From an uncultured Halobacteriovorax sp. (GTDB lineage Bacteria; Bdellovibrionota; Bacteriovoracia; Bacteriovoracales; Bacteriovoracaceae), in the NCBI GenBank assembly GCA_913061265.1, contig CAJXVS010000003.1:372001-436000 (forward strand): a DNA stretch of 64,000 nucleotides. The letters are read 5' to 3'. How positions within the stretch are numbered: the first letter of the stretch is position 1; the number at the start of each line of letters is the position of its first letter. The notes under the pieces are model-generated. The model saw only the letters and a list, made by a program, of their open reading frames with translations, made no database searches and was not told where the DNA came from. Shown one piece after another: positions 49,368-58,197 of the stretch. Both the position numbers and the translations under genes were made by a program.

Positions 49368-50551
49368 ACGAAGGCTTAATTTCTTTTCTTTCTCAGTTTG
49401 ATGGACATAAAGCATTTGTAAAAATGATTTCCGATTTTGCTGGGACAGATGCAACTTCTACAATCTCATTTTTTATATACTTAGCAGCTTGTTTAGCAGT
49501 TGTCGGTGTTATGGCAACAATCGGTGGGCTTGGGACTTATGCTGAAAGAAAGATTTCAGCAGATTTACAAGCAAGGCAAGGACCGAACAGAGTTGGTCCT
49601 TTTGGTCTTCTTCAAATGTTAGCTGATGGTGTGAAGATGATTCTTAAGGAAGACATCATTCCTTCCGCTGCAGATAAGCCGATGTTTATTATGGCACCTA
49701 TGCTTTGTATTGTTGGTGTTTTTGGAAGTTTGGCTGTTGTTCCCTTTTCAAGTGGATTTATCCTTTCAGATTTAAATGTGGGTGTTTTCTATCTATTAGG
49801 AATATCTAGTCTTGTGGGCGTAGGTATCTTTATTGGTGGTTATAGTTCTAACTCTAAGTGGTCAATGCTTGGTGGGATGAGAGGAGCCTCTCAGATTATC
49901 AGTTATGAAATACCAGTTACACTATCTATTATTGCTATTGTTGTTCTATCAGGTGGAATGAGTTTTGGTACATTAATCGGTGGACAAGGTGGTTTTCCTC
50001 ACGAGTGGTACATCCTTCACAATCCTTTTACCTTTATAGCGTTCTTTGTCTATTTTATTGGAGCTCTCGCAGAAACGAACAGAGCTCCATTTGATTTACC
50101 AGAAGCGGAATCAGAATTAGTTTCTGGTTACCATACTGAATATACCGGAATGCGTTTTGCATTCTTTGCATTAGCCGAATACATCGAAGTCTTTGTTGTT
50201 TGTGGTGTTGCAGCGGCATTATTCTTTGGTGGATGGAAAGTTCCTTTTGACTTAGGAACTGGGGAAGCATTCTCAGCTCTTCCTCCAATTATTGCTAAAA
50301 ATATCGGACAAATTCTTCAGTTAGGCTCATTTTTTACTAAAACACTTCTCCTTTATTATGTTGTGATTTGGATTAGATGGACTTTACCAAGGTTAAGAGT
50401 GGATCAGCTTATGACTCTTTGCTGGAAGTATTTAACTCCTATCGCTTTATTTAATTTAATAATGATTGCAGTTTGGGCCTACGCATTTGACGGAAAAAGT
50501 ATGTTTGAGCTTTTTACTGCAATGGGTTCTGGTTCCACTGGTGGACATTAA
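49364..50551 (+). CDS. nuoH: Complex I subunit NuoH
   Basis: Links the membrane arm to the quinone cavity. The 395-residue protein (about 50 longer than usual at the N-terminus) has TYAERKISADLQARQGPNRVGPFG (quoted in part), ADGVKMILKED and the charged loop ALAETNRAPFDLPEAESELV, with all conserved acidic residues. It follows nuoA directly; nuoI, usually next, is absent and nuoJ comes 14 bases later. Confidence 0.96.
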   Translation: MNEGLISFLSQFDGHKAFVKMISDFAGTDATSTISFFIYLAACLAVVGVMATIGGLGTYAERKISADLQARQGPNRVGPFGLLQMLADGVKMILKEDIIPSAADKPMFIMAPMLCIVGVFGSLAVVPFSSGFILSDLNVGVFYLLGISSLVGVGIFIGGYSSNSKWSMLGGMRGASQIISYEIPVTLSIIAIVVLSGGMSFGTLIGGQGGFPHEWYILHNPFTFIAFFVYFIGALAETNRAPFDLPEAESELVSGYHTEYTGMRFAFFALAEYIEVFVVCGVAAALFFGGWKVPFDLGTGEAFSALPPIIAKNIGQILQLGSFFTKTLLLYYVVIWIRWTLPRLRVDQLMTLCWKYLTPIALFNLIMIAVWAYAFDGKSMFELFTAMGSGSTGGH

Positions 50552-50565
50552 TTTAGAGGTATTTT

Positions 50566-51102
50566 GTGTTTGATTCAGTTTTATTTTTATTATCAGCGAT
50601 CCTCATTGTAGTAGGTAGCTTAGGTGTTCTCTTTATAAAGGAGAATATCATGCATGCCTGCGTTGCTCTTTTAACAGCACTCTTTGGAGTAGCTGGGGCT
50701 TACGCTGTTTTAGGAGCGGACTTTCTTGCTGCAACTCAATTGGTTGTTTATGTCGGTGGTGTCGTAATCTTGATGCTTTTCGCTGTTATGTTAACTGGTG
50801 GCGGAGCGGCTAACGAGAATAAGTTTGGAATAGAGAAGATCCCTGCTATGGGTAACGTGAAAACTTATATAATTGCCGGTGTAAATGTTTTGGTTATTTC
50901 ATTAGTCGTTATAAAAATAATGGCCAATGTAATGCAGGACTATAAAGCAGTTGCTCTTCCAGCTTATGAATCAACTGTTGAAAAGCTTGGAACACTATTA
51001 GTAACTGATCATGTTTTGGCTTTTGAAGTATCTTCGATTCTTTTACTAGGCGCTCTTGTTGGAGCGGCTGTGATTGCAAGACCAATAGGGAGTACTAAAT
51101 AA
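50566..51102 (+). CDS. nuoJ: Complex I subunit NuoJ
   Basis: Five-helix subunit next to NuoK that takes part in conformational coupling. The 178-residue protein has the third-helix motif VVYVGGVVILMLFAVML and the C-terminal helix LAFEVSSILLLGALVGAAVIAR. Starts with GTG after AGAGGT. Overlaps nuoK by one base (TAATG). Confidence 0.93.
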   Translation: MFDSVLFLLSAILIVVGSLGVLFIKENIMHACVALLTALFGVAGAYAVLGADFLAATQLVVYVGGVVILMLFAVMLTGGGAANENKFGIEKIPAMGNVKTYIIAGVNVLVISLVVIKIMANVMQDYKAVALPAYESTVEKLGTLLVTDHVLAFEVSSILLLGALVGAAVIARPIGSTK

Positions 51103-51407
51103 TGAATTCAATGTACCCATTTTTATTCTTATCATTTTTTATGTTTGTGATTGGCCTAGGTGTCATGATCGCAAGAAAAAATATTATCGCAATGCTTTTA
51201 GGAATTGAATTGATCTTAAATGCGTCGGCTCTTAATTTTGTAACTTATACAAGATTTGTAAATCAAAACTTAGACGGACATATAATGTCCCTCTTTATAA
51301 TCATTATTGCTGCAGCTGAAGCAGCAGTAGGGTTAGCAATTGTTATTAGATTTTTTCAAGTTAGAGAAAGTATTCACATTGATGATGCAGCTCAACTACA
51401 GGCATAG
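51102..51407 (+). CDS. nuoK: Complex I subunit NuoK
   Basis: Three-helix proton-path subunit. The 101-residue protein keeps the conserved Glu of helix 2 (MLLGIELILNASALNF) and of helix 3 (IIAAAEAAVGLAIVI). Normal length. It lies between nuoJ (overlap) and nuoL (9 bases). Confidence 0.95.
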   Translation: MNSMYPFLFLSFFMFVIGLGVMIARKNIIAMLLGIELILNASALNFVTYTRFVNQNLDGHIMSLFIIIIAAAEAAVGLAIVIRFFQVRESIHIDDAAQLQA

Positions 51408-51416
51408 AAGGATTTT

Positions 51417-53600
51417 ATGGATTATACAATAACAACTGTTGCATGGATCGTTTTACTACCATTCTTTGCATTTGTGATTAACGCCTTTATCGTAAAAAAG
51501 GTACCCAATGTTGCAGTCGGAATAAGTTGTGCTGCTATTTTTGGTTCTTTCTTACTTTCTGGAAGAATCTTTTTTGATTTTGTTTTTGGAAAGTATTCTG
51601 CTGATTATCATGTTCATAAAGTATTCAATTGGTTTGATCTTAATGGTGGTGGCCAAGAATTTGTAATGAAGATGGGAATTTACATCGATAATATGACGGC
51701 CATGATGCTTTTTATGGTTACTGGTGTAGCATTTTTGATTCATATCTTTTCAACTTATTACATGAAGGAAGACACAAGATACGGACGTTTCTTCGTTTAC
51801 ATGTCTCTCTTTACTTCAGCTATGCTTGGGCTAGTTCTAAGTGATAACCTGATTTCATTCTTTATCTTTTGGGAATTAATGGGATTTTGTTCATACAGTC
51901 TTATTGGTTTCTATTACGAAAAAGAAGATGCTGGAAACGCCAACATCAAGGCCTTTATGACGACAAGGATTGGCGATGTCTTCTTCTTACTCGGTATTTT
52001 GGCTATCTACTTTCAGGTAGGATCTTTTACCTTTGTAGATATCTACGCAGCTATATCTTCAGGTATGTTTACCGATGCTACAGTTACTATCTTTGGCTTT
52101 GGACTTCCGTTAGCCTTAATCGCGAGCTTAGCGATATTTATGGGAACAATCGGAAAGTCAGCTCAATTTCCTCTTCAAGTTTGGTTGCCAGACGCGATGA
52201 TGGGGCCAACTCCTTGTTCAGCGTTGATTCATGCAGCGACAATGGTTGCAGCAGGAGTTTATTTATCTTTAAGAATGTTTCCTTTATATGAGATTCATCC
52301 TTTTATGCTTCCTTTTATAGCAACAATAGGCGGAATAACAGCTCTTGGAGCGGCTACAATTGCTTTGGTTCAAACAGACTTCAAAGCAGTTTTAGCGTAT
52401 TCAACTATTTCTCAACTTGGATATATGGTTCTTGGAGTTGGAGTTGGTGCTTATAATGCTGCGTTTATGCACCTAATTACTCACGCAATCTTTAAAGCAT
52501 GTCTTTTTCTAGCGGCTGGATCAGTAATTCATTCGTTACATGATCACCATACTCATCAACATGTTCAAGAAATGCCTCGAATGGGTGGCTTGAAGAATAA
52601 AATGAAATTCACATGGTTTGCTATGTGGTGTTGTACTTTTGCTATTGCAGGAGTTCCATTTTTCTCAGGGTTTGTTTCAAAAGATAGAATTCTAGGTGAT
52701 GCTTTGGTTATGGCCATGCATAATCCTTACTACTGGTTCCCTGCGACTTTAGGCTTTATCGGAGCTCTATTAACTGCTTTTTACATGTGTAGAATGATGT
52801 TCTTAGCCTTTCATGGTGAGCCAAGAGATAAGGATCTTTATGATCATATTCATGAGGAAAAGTTTTCTTGGAACAGAAACCTTCCTCTTCTTATTTTAGC
52901 TCTTTTCACCTTAGGTGTTTGGTTTTCAGGATCTTTAACGGGTCAGAAACTAGTAAAAGTAGCTTCTGATAAAGTTGAATGGTTCGACACATTAATTGTT
53001 AAGCCAAAAACAGAGAATTTTAAAAACTACCAAAAACAGAACTGGGGACCCGTTGATATTAAAAGTACTATCAGTTTTCCAGTTTCAAAATATGATTCAA
53101 ACCATGGTCTTAGTGAAGAAGAGGCACATCATGTGCATAGTGTTCACAGCATTGGCGCCATCGCTTCAATCATTATTGCTTTCAGCGGTATCTTTATAGC
53201 TTTCATGATGTACATCAGAAAGAGTTGGAATCCAGGCTGGTGGGTAAATACTTTCTCTACTTGGTACAGAGCTCTTCAGAATAAGTATTACTTTGATGAT
53301 ATGTACATCAAGGGAATTATCCAAAAAGGATTGATTCCAGTGAATAACTTTTTAGCCTGGGTTGATATGGGTATTTATGACAAATACGCTATTGATGGTT
53401 GGGAAAAGGTTAACCGGTGTGCCTTCACTGTCTCAAAATGGTTCGACAATATCTTCGTCGACACTATTGCAGTAGATGGTACAGGGGCGAGCGTTAGAGC
53501 ATTCAACGTTATTTTAAGAACTTTTCAGTCAGGGAAGATTCAGTTTTATATCATTATGATTATTCTGGTTCTTTCTAGTTATATTTGGTCATTAGCTTAG
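51417..53600 (+). CDS. nuoL: Complex I antiporter-like subunit NuoL
   Basis: Terminal proton pump with the long lateral helix. At 727 residues it is about 100 longer than usual, due to a His- and Lys-rich insert near residues 500-600. Key motifs are intact: the helix-5 glutamate in FFIFWELMGFCSYSL, the helix-7 lysine in GTIGKSAQFPLQVWLPDAM, the helix-8 HAIFKACLFLAAGS and AGVPFFSGFVSKDRIL. C-terminal DGTGASVRAFNVILRTFQSGKIQFY is typical. Serves below as the template for the 58194-59648 gene. Confidence 0.96.
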   Translation: MDYTITTVAWIVLLPFFAFVINAFIVKKVPNVAVGISCAAIFGSFLLSGRIFFDFVFGKYSADYHVHKVFNWFDLNGGGQEFVMKMGIYIDNMTAMMLFMVTGVAFLIHIFSTYYMKEDTRYGRFFVYMSLFTSAMLGLVLSDNLISFFIFWELMGFCSYSLIGFYYEKEDAGNANIKAFMTTRIGDVFFLLGILAIYFQVGSFTFVDIYAAISSGMFTDATVTIFGFGLPLALIASLAIFMGTIGKSAQFPLQVWLPDAMMGPTPCSALIHAATMVAAGVYLSLRMFPLYEIHPFMLPFIATIGGITALGAATIALVQTDFKAVLAYSTISQLGYMVLGVGVGAYNAAFMHLITHAIFKACLFLAAGSVIHSLHDHHTHQHVQEMPRMGGLKNKMKFTWFAMWCCTFAIAGVPFFSGFVSKDRILGDALVMAMHNPYYWFPATLGFIGALLTAFYMCRMMFLAFHGEPRDKDLYDHIHEEKFSWNRNLPLLILALFTLGVWFSGSLTGQKLVKVASDKVEWFDTLIVKPKTENFKNYQKQNWGPVDIKSTISFPVSKYDSNHGLSEEEAHHVHSVHSIGAIASIIIAFSGIFIAFMMYIRKSWNPGWWVNTFSTWYRALQNKYYFDDMYIKGIIQKGLIPVNNFLAWVDMGIYDKYAIDGWEKVNRCAFTVSKWFDNIFVDTIAVDGTGASVRAFNVILRTFQSGKIQFYIIMIILVLSSYIWSLA

Positions 53601-53626
53601 TTTTATTAATATAAAGGAGTAGTGCT

Positions 53627-55177
53627 GTGCACGGTACATCAACATTGTTAAATTGGATTCTTTGGACACCGTTTATAGGAGTAGTAGGAGTAATTCTACT
53701 TCCATACCTATTTTCAAAAGATAAGCAGGATAATGTCGTCCGCTGGTGGAGTTTGTTAAACACTATCGGTTCGATGATTTTAGCTGTTGTCTTGTATATG
53801 AAGTTCGATACTAGCGTCCCTGGAATGCAGGAACAATTCGCTGTTAATATCGCATGGATTAAGCAATTTAATATCTTCTACTCTTTAGGTGTAGATGGAA
53901 TTAGTCTGCCAATGATTATGCTTGCGGCCCTCTTGTTCTTCTTATGTATCTTAAGCTCTTGGACAATAACCAAGTCAGTAAAAGGCTACTTCGCTCTTTT
54001 TCTAATGCTCCAAGGTACTGTTTATGGAGTCTTCTTAGCCTTAGACTTCTTCCTCTTTTATGTTTACTGGGAAGTAATGCTTCTCCCTATGTTTTTCTTA
54101 ATTGGAATTTGGGGTGGAGAGAATAGAGAGTATGCTGCTGTTAAGTTTTTCCTTTATACATTCTTTGGATCAATCTTAATGTTAGTTGGTATCATTGCTC
54201 TTTATTATGCATCTGGAAAAGGTGTTGATAGTTTCAATATCCTGGCCTTATCTGGTGGTAAGTTTATTGATAATCAGGTTCATATGTTTGGTACGGTCTG
54301 GTCCTTTTCAAAAGTTTTCTTTTGGGCCATGTTTATAGGTTTTGCCATTAAGGTTCCGGTCTTCCCGTTCCATACTTGGTTGCCACATGCTCACGTTCAA
54401 GCCCCTACTGCAGTTTCCGTTATCCTCGCAGGTGTTCTTCTTAAGATGGGTACTTATGGATTTCTAAGAATTGCTTATCCTATCTTTCCACAAGCTTCAG
54501 TTCAGTTCGCTGATTGGATCGCGGTCTTAGGATTGATTAACGTTATCTATGGAGCACTTTGCGCCATGGCTCAAACGGATGTTAAAAAGCTCGTTGCATA
54601 CTCTTCAGTATCCCATATGGGTTTTGTAATGCTTGGGCTTGCTGCAATGACAGTACATGGAATGAACGGTGCTGTTCTTCAGATGTTTAACCACGGTACT
54701 TCAACAGCTATGATGTTCTTATTGATCGGTATTCTTTATGAAAGATCACATCACAGATGGATTGTTAGACCTGATGGAACTAAAGGTTTCGGTGGTCTTT
54801 ATACTCAATTACCAAAATATTCGATTGTCTTTATCATTGCTATGTTCGCATCAATGGGACTTCCAGGACTTTCAGGATTTATCTCTGAAGCATTAATCTT
54901 CCTAGGGATTTACCAGAAGTACACAACGATTACTGTGTTAGCTCTTTTTGGACTACTGATCGGTGCTGCTTACCTTCTTTGGATGTTTAAGAGAATGTTT
55001 TTTGGAGAAGTTATCGAAGAATGTAAGTCTTATACGGATATGAATGCCAGAGAGATTTTTTATATGGCCCCACTTTGTGTTGCCGTGATTGTTTTTGGAA
55101 TTTATCCAACTCCAGTTTTAGATATTATGAAATCAAGCGTAGGACAACTCGTTAGTCTATTAGCTCAATTTCAATAG
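53627..55177 (+). CDS. nuoM: Complex I antiporter-like subunit NuoM
   Basis: Second proton pump of the arm. The 516-residue protein has LFYVYWEVMLLPMFFLIG (helix-5 Glu), IKVPVFPFHTWLPHAHVQAP (helix-7 Lys), GVLLKMGTYGF (helix-8 Lys) and GLPGLSGFISEALIFLG (helix-12 Glu), all expected residues. GTG start after AAGGAG. Between nuoL (26 bases) and nuoN (8 bases). Confidence 0.96.
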   Translation: MHGTSTLLNWILWTPFIGVVGVILLPYLFSKDKQDNVVRWWSLLNTIGSMILAVVLYMKFDTSVPGMQEQFAVNIAWIKQFNIFYSLGVDGISLPMIMLAALLFFLCILSSWTITKSVKGYFALFLMLQGTVYGVFLALDFFLFYVYWEVMLLPMFFLIGIWGGENREYAAVKFFLYTFFGSILMLVGIIALYYASGKGVDSFNILALSGGKFIDNQVHMFGTVWSFSKVFFWAMFIGFAIKVPVFPFHTWLPHAHVQAPTAVSVILAGVLLKMGTYGFLRIAYPIFPQASVQFADWIAVLGLINVIYGALCAMAQTDVKKLVAYSSVSHMGFVMLGLAAMTVHGMNGAVLQMFNHGTSTAMMFLLIGILYERSHHRWIVRPDGTKGFGGLYTQLPKYSIVFIIAMFASMGLPGLSGFISEALIFLGIYQKYTTITVLALFGLLIGAAYLLWMFKRMFFGEVIEECKSYTDMNAREIFYMAPLCVAVIVFGIYPTPVLDIMKSSVGQLVSLLAQFQ

Positions 55178-55185
55178 GAAACTTT

Positions 55186-56652
55186 ATGCAAATGTCATAT
55201 TTAGCAGCATTAGGTCATTACATTCCAGAGTTAATAGTTTGTATCACTATGGTAGGATTATTAGTTTTGGAAGCCACCTATAGTAAAGATGAGCATGGTA
55301 GAGGGCTATTATACTCTGGTGCGATGATTGGTTTATTTATCGCCTTTTGTGTATCTGCAGGATCATTAACAGATCTCCCTCTTCCTATTTTTACAAATTC
55401 AGTTGTAATCGATCCTTTTAGCGGATTTTTAAAATGTATTATGATTCTTGGAACAATGGGAGCTATTTACTTATCTTCTCAATCTAAAGATATTTATAAT
55501 AACTTAAAGGCAGAGTTTGTCATTATGGCGACTGGTGTCCTTATGGGTGGGATGTTATTGGCTTCGGCAAATAATATGCTAATCCTTTATTTGGGAATCG
55601 AAACACTTTCTATCTTAAGTTATGCCCTTGCCTCTTTTAGAAAAACAGACGAACGTTCAAGTGAAGCTGGATTAAAATATGCTCTTTATGGCGGTGTTTC
55701 TGCAGGAATCATGCTCTTTGGAATGAGTCATATCTTTGGAGTTTTGGGGACTATTCAATTCAGTGAGATTGGACCAGTACTAAATAACTTAACGGCAACT
55801 CAGTTATCAATTTTAATACCTTCTTTTCTAATGTTCTTTGCTGGACTTGGTTATAAGTTAGCATGCGCTCCTTTTCATATGTGGACTCCAGATGTGTATG
55901 AGGGATCTCCATTACCCGTTACAGCTTTCTTTGCCATTGTTCCAAAAATGGCTGCTCTAGGGGCTTTAACAAGAGTGACCTTTGTCTTTTTTCAAGAACC
56001 AGGCTTACTACAAGAAAGCTGGGTAGGTATTATGCAAGTGATTGCAGCCCTTACTATGACTGTTGGAAATGTAGGTGCTATCGGACAGCGATCTGTTAAA
56101 AGAATGTTAGCGTACTCTTCAATTGGTCACGCTGGTATGATGATAATGGGCGTTGTAGTTATAAATGAAGTTGGCGCACGTGCCATTCTTTTTTATGGAT
56201 CAACCTACTTATTTATGACGTTAGTAGCCTTCTTAATCACTTCATTTGTTAATGATAAATACGGAAATGACCACTTTGAAAGGTTTAACGGATTCATCTA
56301 TAGGTACCCAATGATGGCCATTGCTATGGCCTTAGTAATGTTTTCATTAGCGGGCGTTCCTCCATTAAGTGGATTTGTCGCAAAGTTTAACATCCTGTCA
56401 GCGGTGGTTGAGAAGAAGTACTATATGTTGGCCCTTATTGGTGGTCTTAACTCTGTCGTCTCCCTTTATTACTATCTAAAAATAGTTAGATTAATGGTTT
56501 TCAAGGAGTCCGAGTCATCAGAAAAGATCGAAGGTCTTGGATTTATGAATCAGGCGATTGTAGTGGCCCTAACGGTCCCAGTAGTACTTTTAGGTATCTT
56601 CTGGTCTAAATTGATTGTCCTGGCAGAATCAGCGAAGATTCTGATTCAGTAA
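55186..56652 (+). CDS. nuoN: Complex I antiporter-like subunit NuoN
   Basis: Third proton pump, next to NuoK. The 488-residue protein has LYLGIETLSILSYALASF (Glu of helix 5), KLACAPFHMWTPDVYEGSP (Lys of helix 7), KRMLAYSSIGHAGMMIMGV and AGVPPLSGFVAKFNIL (Lys of helix 12). Normal length and complete. The shadow cluster begins 4 bases after its stop. Confidence 0.96.
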   Translation: MQMSYLAALGHYIPELIVCITMVGLLVLEATYSKDEHGRGLLYSGAMIGLFIAFCVSAGSLTDLPLPIFTNSVVIDPFSGFLKCIMILGTMGAIYLSSQSKDIYNNLKAEFVIMATGVLMGGMLLASANNMLILYLGIETLSILSYALASFRKTDERSSEAGLKYALYGGVSAGIMLFGMSHIFGVLGTIQFSEIGPVLNNLTATQLSILIPSFLMFFAGLGYKLACAPFHMWTPDVYEGSPLPVTAFFAIVPKMAALGALTRVTFVFFQEPGLLQESWVGIMQVIAALTMTVGNVGAIGQRSVKRMLAYSSIGHAGMMIMGVVVINEVGARAILFYGSTYLFMTLVAFLITSFVNDKYGNDHFERFNGFIYRYPMMAIAMALVMFSLAGVPPLSGFVAKFNILSAVVEKKYYMLALIGGLNSVVSLYYYLKIVRLMVFKESESSEKIEGLGFMNQAIVVALTVPVVLLGIFWSKLIVLAESAKILIQ

Positions 56653-56656
56653 ATGA

Positions 56657-56911
56657 ATGTTAATAACTAATGAAAATATTCTAGTTATATTGTTATTGGT
56701 AAGTTTTATTTTTATTCCTCGAATAAGTAAGAAACTTGCCAATAAACCATCTCTAAGTAAAAAGCTTAGTTATCGAAAATTTACATTACTCACCCTCATT
56801 ATTTCAATTTCTATGTATGGGTCTAAATTTAGTAACTTATCTGAATTTAAAGCAATACTCATAGCCATTCTTTTGTTGCCTCTCGCACAAGGGATCTTTA
56901 ATGAAAATTGA
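56657..56911 (+). CDS. Shadow complex I subunit A' (NuoA-like, reduced)
   Basis: An 84-residue membrane protein with two hydrophobic segments, first of seven coupled genes behind nuoN. Alone it would be unrecognisable. Position and layout match NuoA: one helix, a basic loop (KKLANKPSLSKKLSYRK, compare RPHNPSRLKEQAYECG in NuoA of this window), then a further helix. The NuoA cysteine and the FDVE acids are absent, and the third helix is lost or fused. The next gene starts inside its last 11 bases. As NuoA homologue the sequence evidence is weak; the synteny argument carries it. Confidence 0.5.
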   Translation: MLITNENILVILLLVSFIFIPRISKKLANKPSLSKKLSYRKFTLLTLIISISMYGSKFSNLSEFKAILIAILLLPLAQGIFNEN

Positions 56912-57560
56912 ACTTAATCTATTTATCGAAATATTATTTGGATCGCTGTTTCTATTTTTAGAAATAGGATTCTTAAACAAAGTAATCGATTTTAAAGGTA
57001 ACTCTTTATATTCTCTAAAGAAGACTTTCGGAAACAATCTAAGCCTGATTCTTACACCAAAGAAATATATTATAGATGCACTTGTCTTTATCTTTATTGC
57101 ATTGAGCTCCACATTTTTATTAAATCAAGATGGAAAGCTACAACAAGTCCTCTTACTCTTTTCTATAGCGGATCTCTTGATTAACCAGAAGCAGACCTCA
57201 TTAGCCCACCTATCTAACACATTACTGATTTGTGTCTTTATAGGACTGAATAATGTAGCCCCTGTGAGTTTACTTATTGTTCAACTCATCTTTTTTATAT
57301 TTTATGCAATCAACAAAGGAAAAGATTTGAAACTAGTTTCAGTAGCTTCTCACTTAGTCTTTTTTCTGAGTTGTTTGCTTAGCCTAAATGTTTCAGCTGA
57401 ATATCTTGTTTTTACTAAATCTTTTATTTTTATAACCTTTCCACTTATCTACTTAATAATTCTTCACCTTGTAAGGTCATCACCCACCTTAAAACCCTTT
57501 AAGGTTGATAGTATTATGTGGACATTAGTTATGCTCGGTTCATTGAAGGGGATAATCTAA
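56901..57560 (+). CDS. Shadow complex I subunit H' (NuoH-like, reduced)
   Basis: A 219-residue protein with about six helices, against 395 in NuoH. Residues 35-51 (SLYSLKKTFGNNLSLIL) line up with GLLQMLADGVKMIL of NuoH, and the C-terminus (FTK at 171-173, then KVDSIMW at 201-207) lines up with FTKTLLL and RVDQLMTLCW near the NuoH end. The loops that bind quinone and the peripheral subunits (GPNRVG, AETNRAPFDLPE) are missing, so it cannot form a normal quinone site. AAGGGATC precedes the ATG; its stop overlaps the next start (TAATG). Confidence 0.6.
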   Translation: MKIELNLFIEILFGSLFLFLEIGFLNKVIDFKGNSLYSLKKTFGNNLSLILTPKKYIIDALVFIFIALSSTFLLNQDGKLQQVLLLFSIADLLINQKQTSLAHLSNTLLICVFIGLNNVAPVSLLIVQLIFFIFYAINKGKDLKLVSVASHLVFFLSCLLSLNVSAEYLVFTKSFIFITFPLIYLIILHLVRSSPTLKPFKVDSIMWTLVMLGSLKGII

Positions 57561-57997
57561 TGGCTTCATCACTTTATTTCGGCATAGTGTTATTTCTAGT
57601 TGTTTTAACTTTTATATACAAACTAGATAATTTCATAAAAATGGGAATCCCTTTTTTATTGATAGGGGTTACGTTTATCACTGAAACAGTAAATCAATCA
57701 GAAACTTTCTTTATTACTATTTTCTTCATCCTTCAAATCTTTTTGAGTTTAAGCTTGCCAGAAAAAACCAAAAGTAAAATCAAGACTTTTAAGATTATTC
57801 CGCTAGCTATATTTATCATGAGCATTTTTTCAATGATAATCTACCTTGATATAAAAAATGTCGATTCAATAAACTCAATAACAAATAACATTAAGAATAC
57901 TCTTAGAGCCGAGGGAGATATTTATATAGTTCTTCTTTTGTTAGTTTTAGTTCTTTTTAGTTCAATAAATACTAAGAAGGATAGAAAGTGGAGTTAG
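57560..57997 (+). CDS. Shadow complex I subunit J' (NuoJ-like)
   Basis: A 145-residue protein with about five helices. Its C-terminus (SITNNIKNTLRAEGDIYIVL and on) matches the NuoJ layout STVEKLGTLLVTDHVLAFEV followed by a leucine-rich last helix. The glycines that make the pi-bulge of NuoJ helix 3 (YVGGVV) are replaced (FFITIFFILQIFLSLSL). I start it at the ATG that overlaps the previous stop (TAATG at 57558-57562) and not at 57518. It overlaps the next gene by 10 bases. Confidence 0.55.
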   Translation: MASSLYFGIVLFLVVLTFIYKLDNFIKMGIPFLLIGVTFITETVNQSETFFITIFFILQIFLSLSLPEKTKSKIKTFKIIPLAIFIMSIFSMIIYLDIKNVDSINSITNNIKNTLRAEGDIYIVLLLLVLVLFSSINTKKDRKWS

Positions 57998-58197
57998 TAT
58001 TATGGTGCACTTCATTTATTGTATTAGCTTCTTTCTTATTTGGAAGGATCTCTAATTCCGCAGTTATTGTTTTTCTTTTTAGTCCTCTTTATTATTACTT
58101 AATAGTATTTAAGACAGGAGACACTCGTGCTTTGATCTTAATTGTGGTGTTTATAATCCAGTACTTATTTTTCAGAGAAAGCGAGGAGTGTAAGTGA
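57988..58197 (+). CDS. Shadow complex I subunit K' (NuoK-like, truncated)
   Basis: A 69-residue protein with three short hydrophobic segments; NuoK here has 101. The end VVFIIQYLFFRESEE lines up with GLAIVIRFFQVRES of NuoK. The helix-2 glutamate of NuoK falls on FLFSPLYYYLIV, where it is absent, and the segment with the second glutamate is deleted. GTG start with AAGGAT upstream; the stop overlaps the next GTG (GTGA). Confidence 0.5.
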   Translation: MELVLWCTSFIVLASFLFGRISNSAVIVFLFSPLYYYLIVFKTGDTRALILIVVFIIQYLFFRESEECK

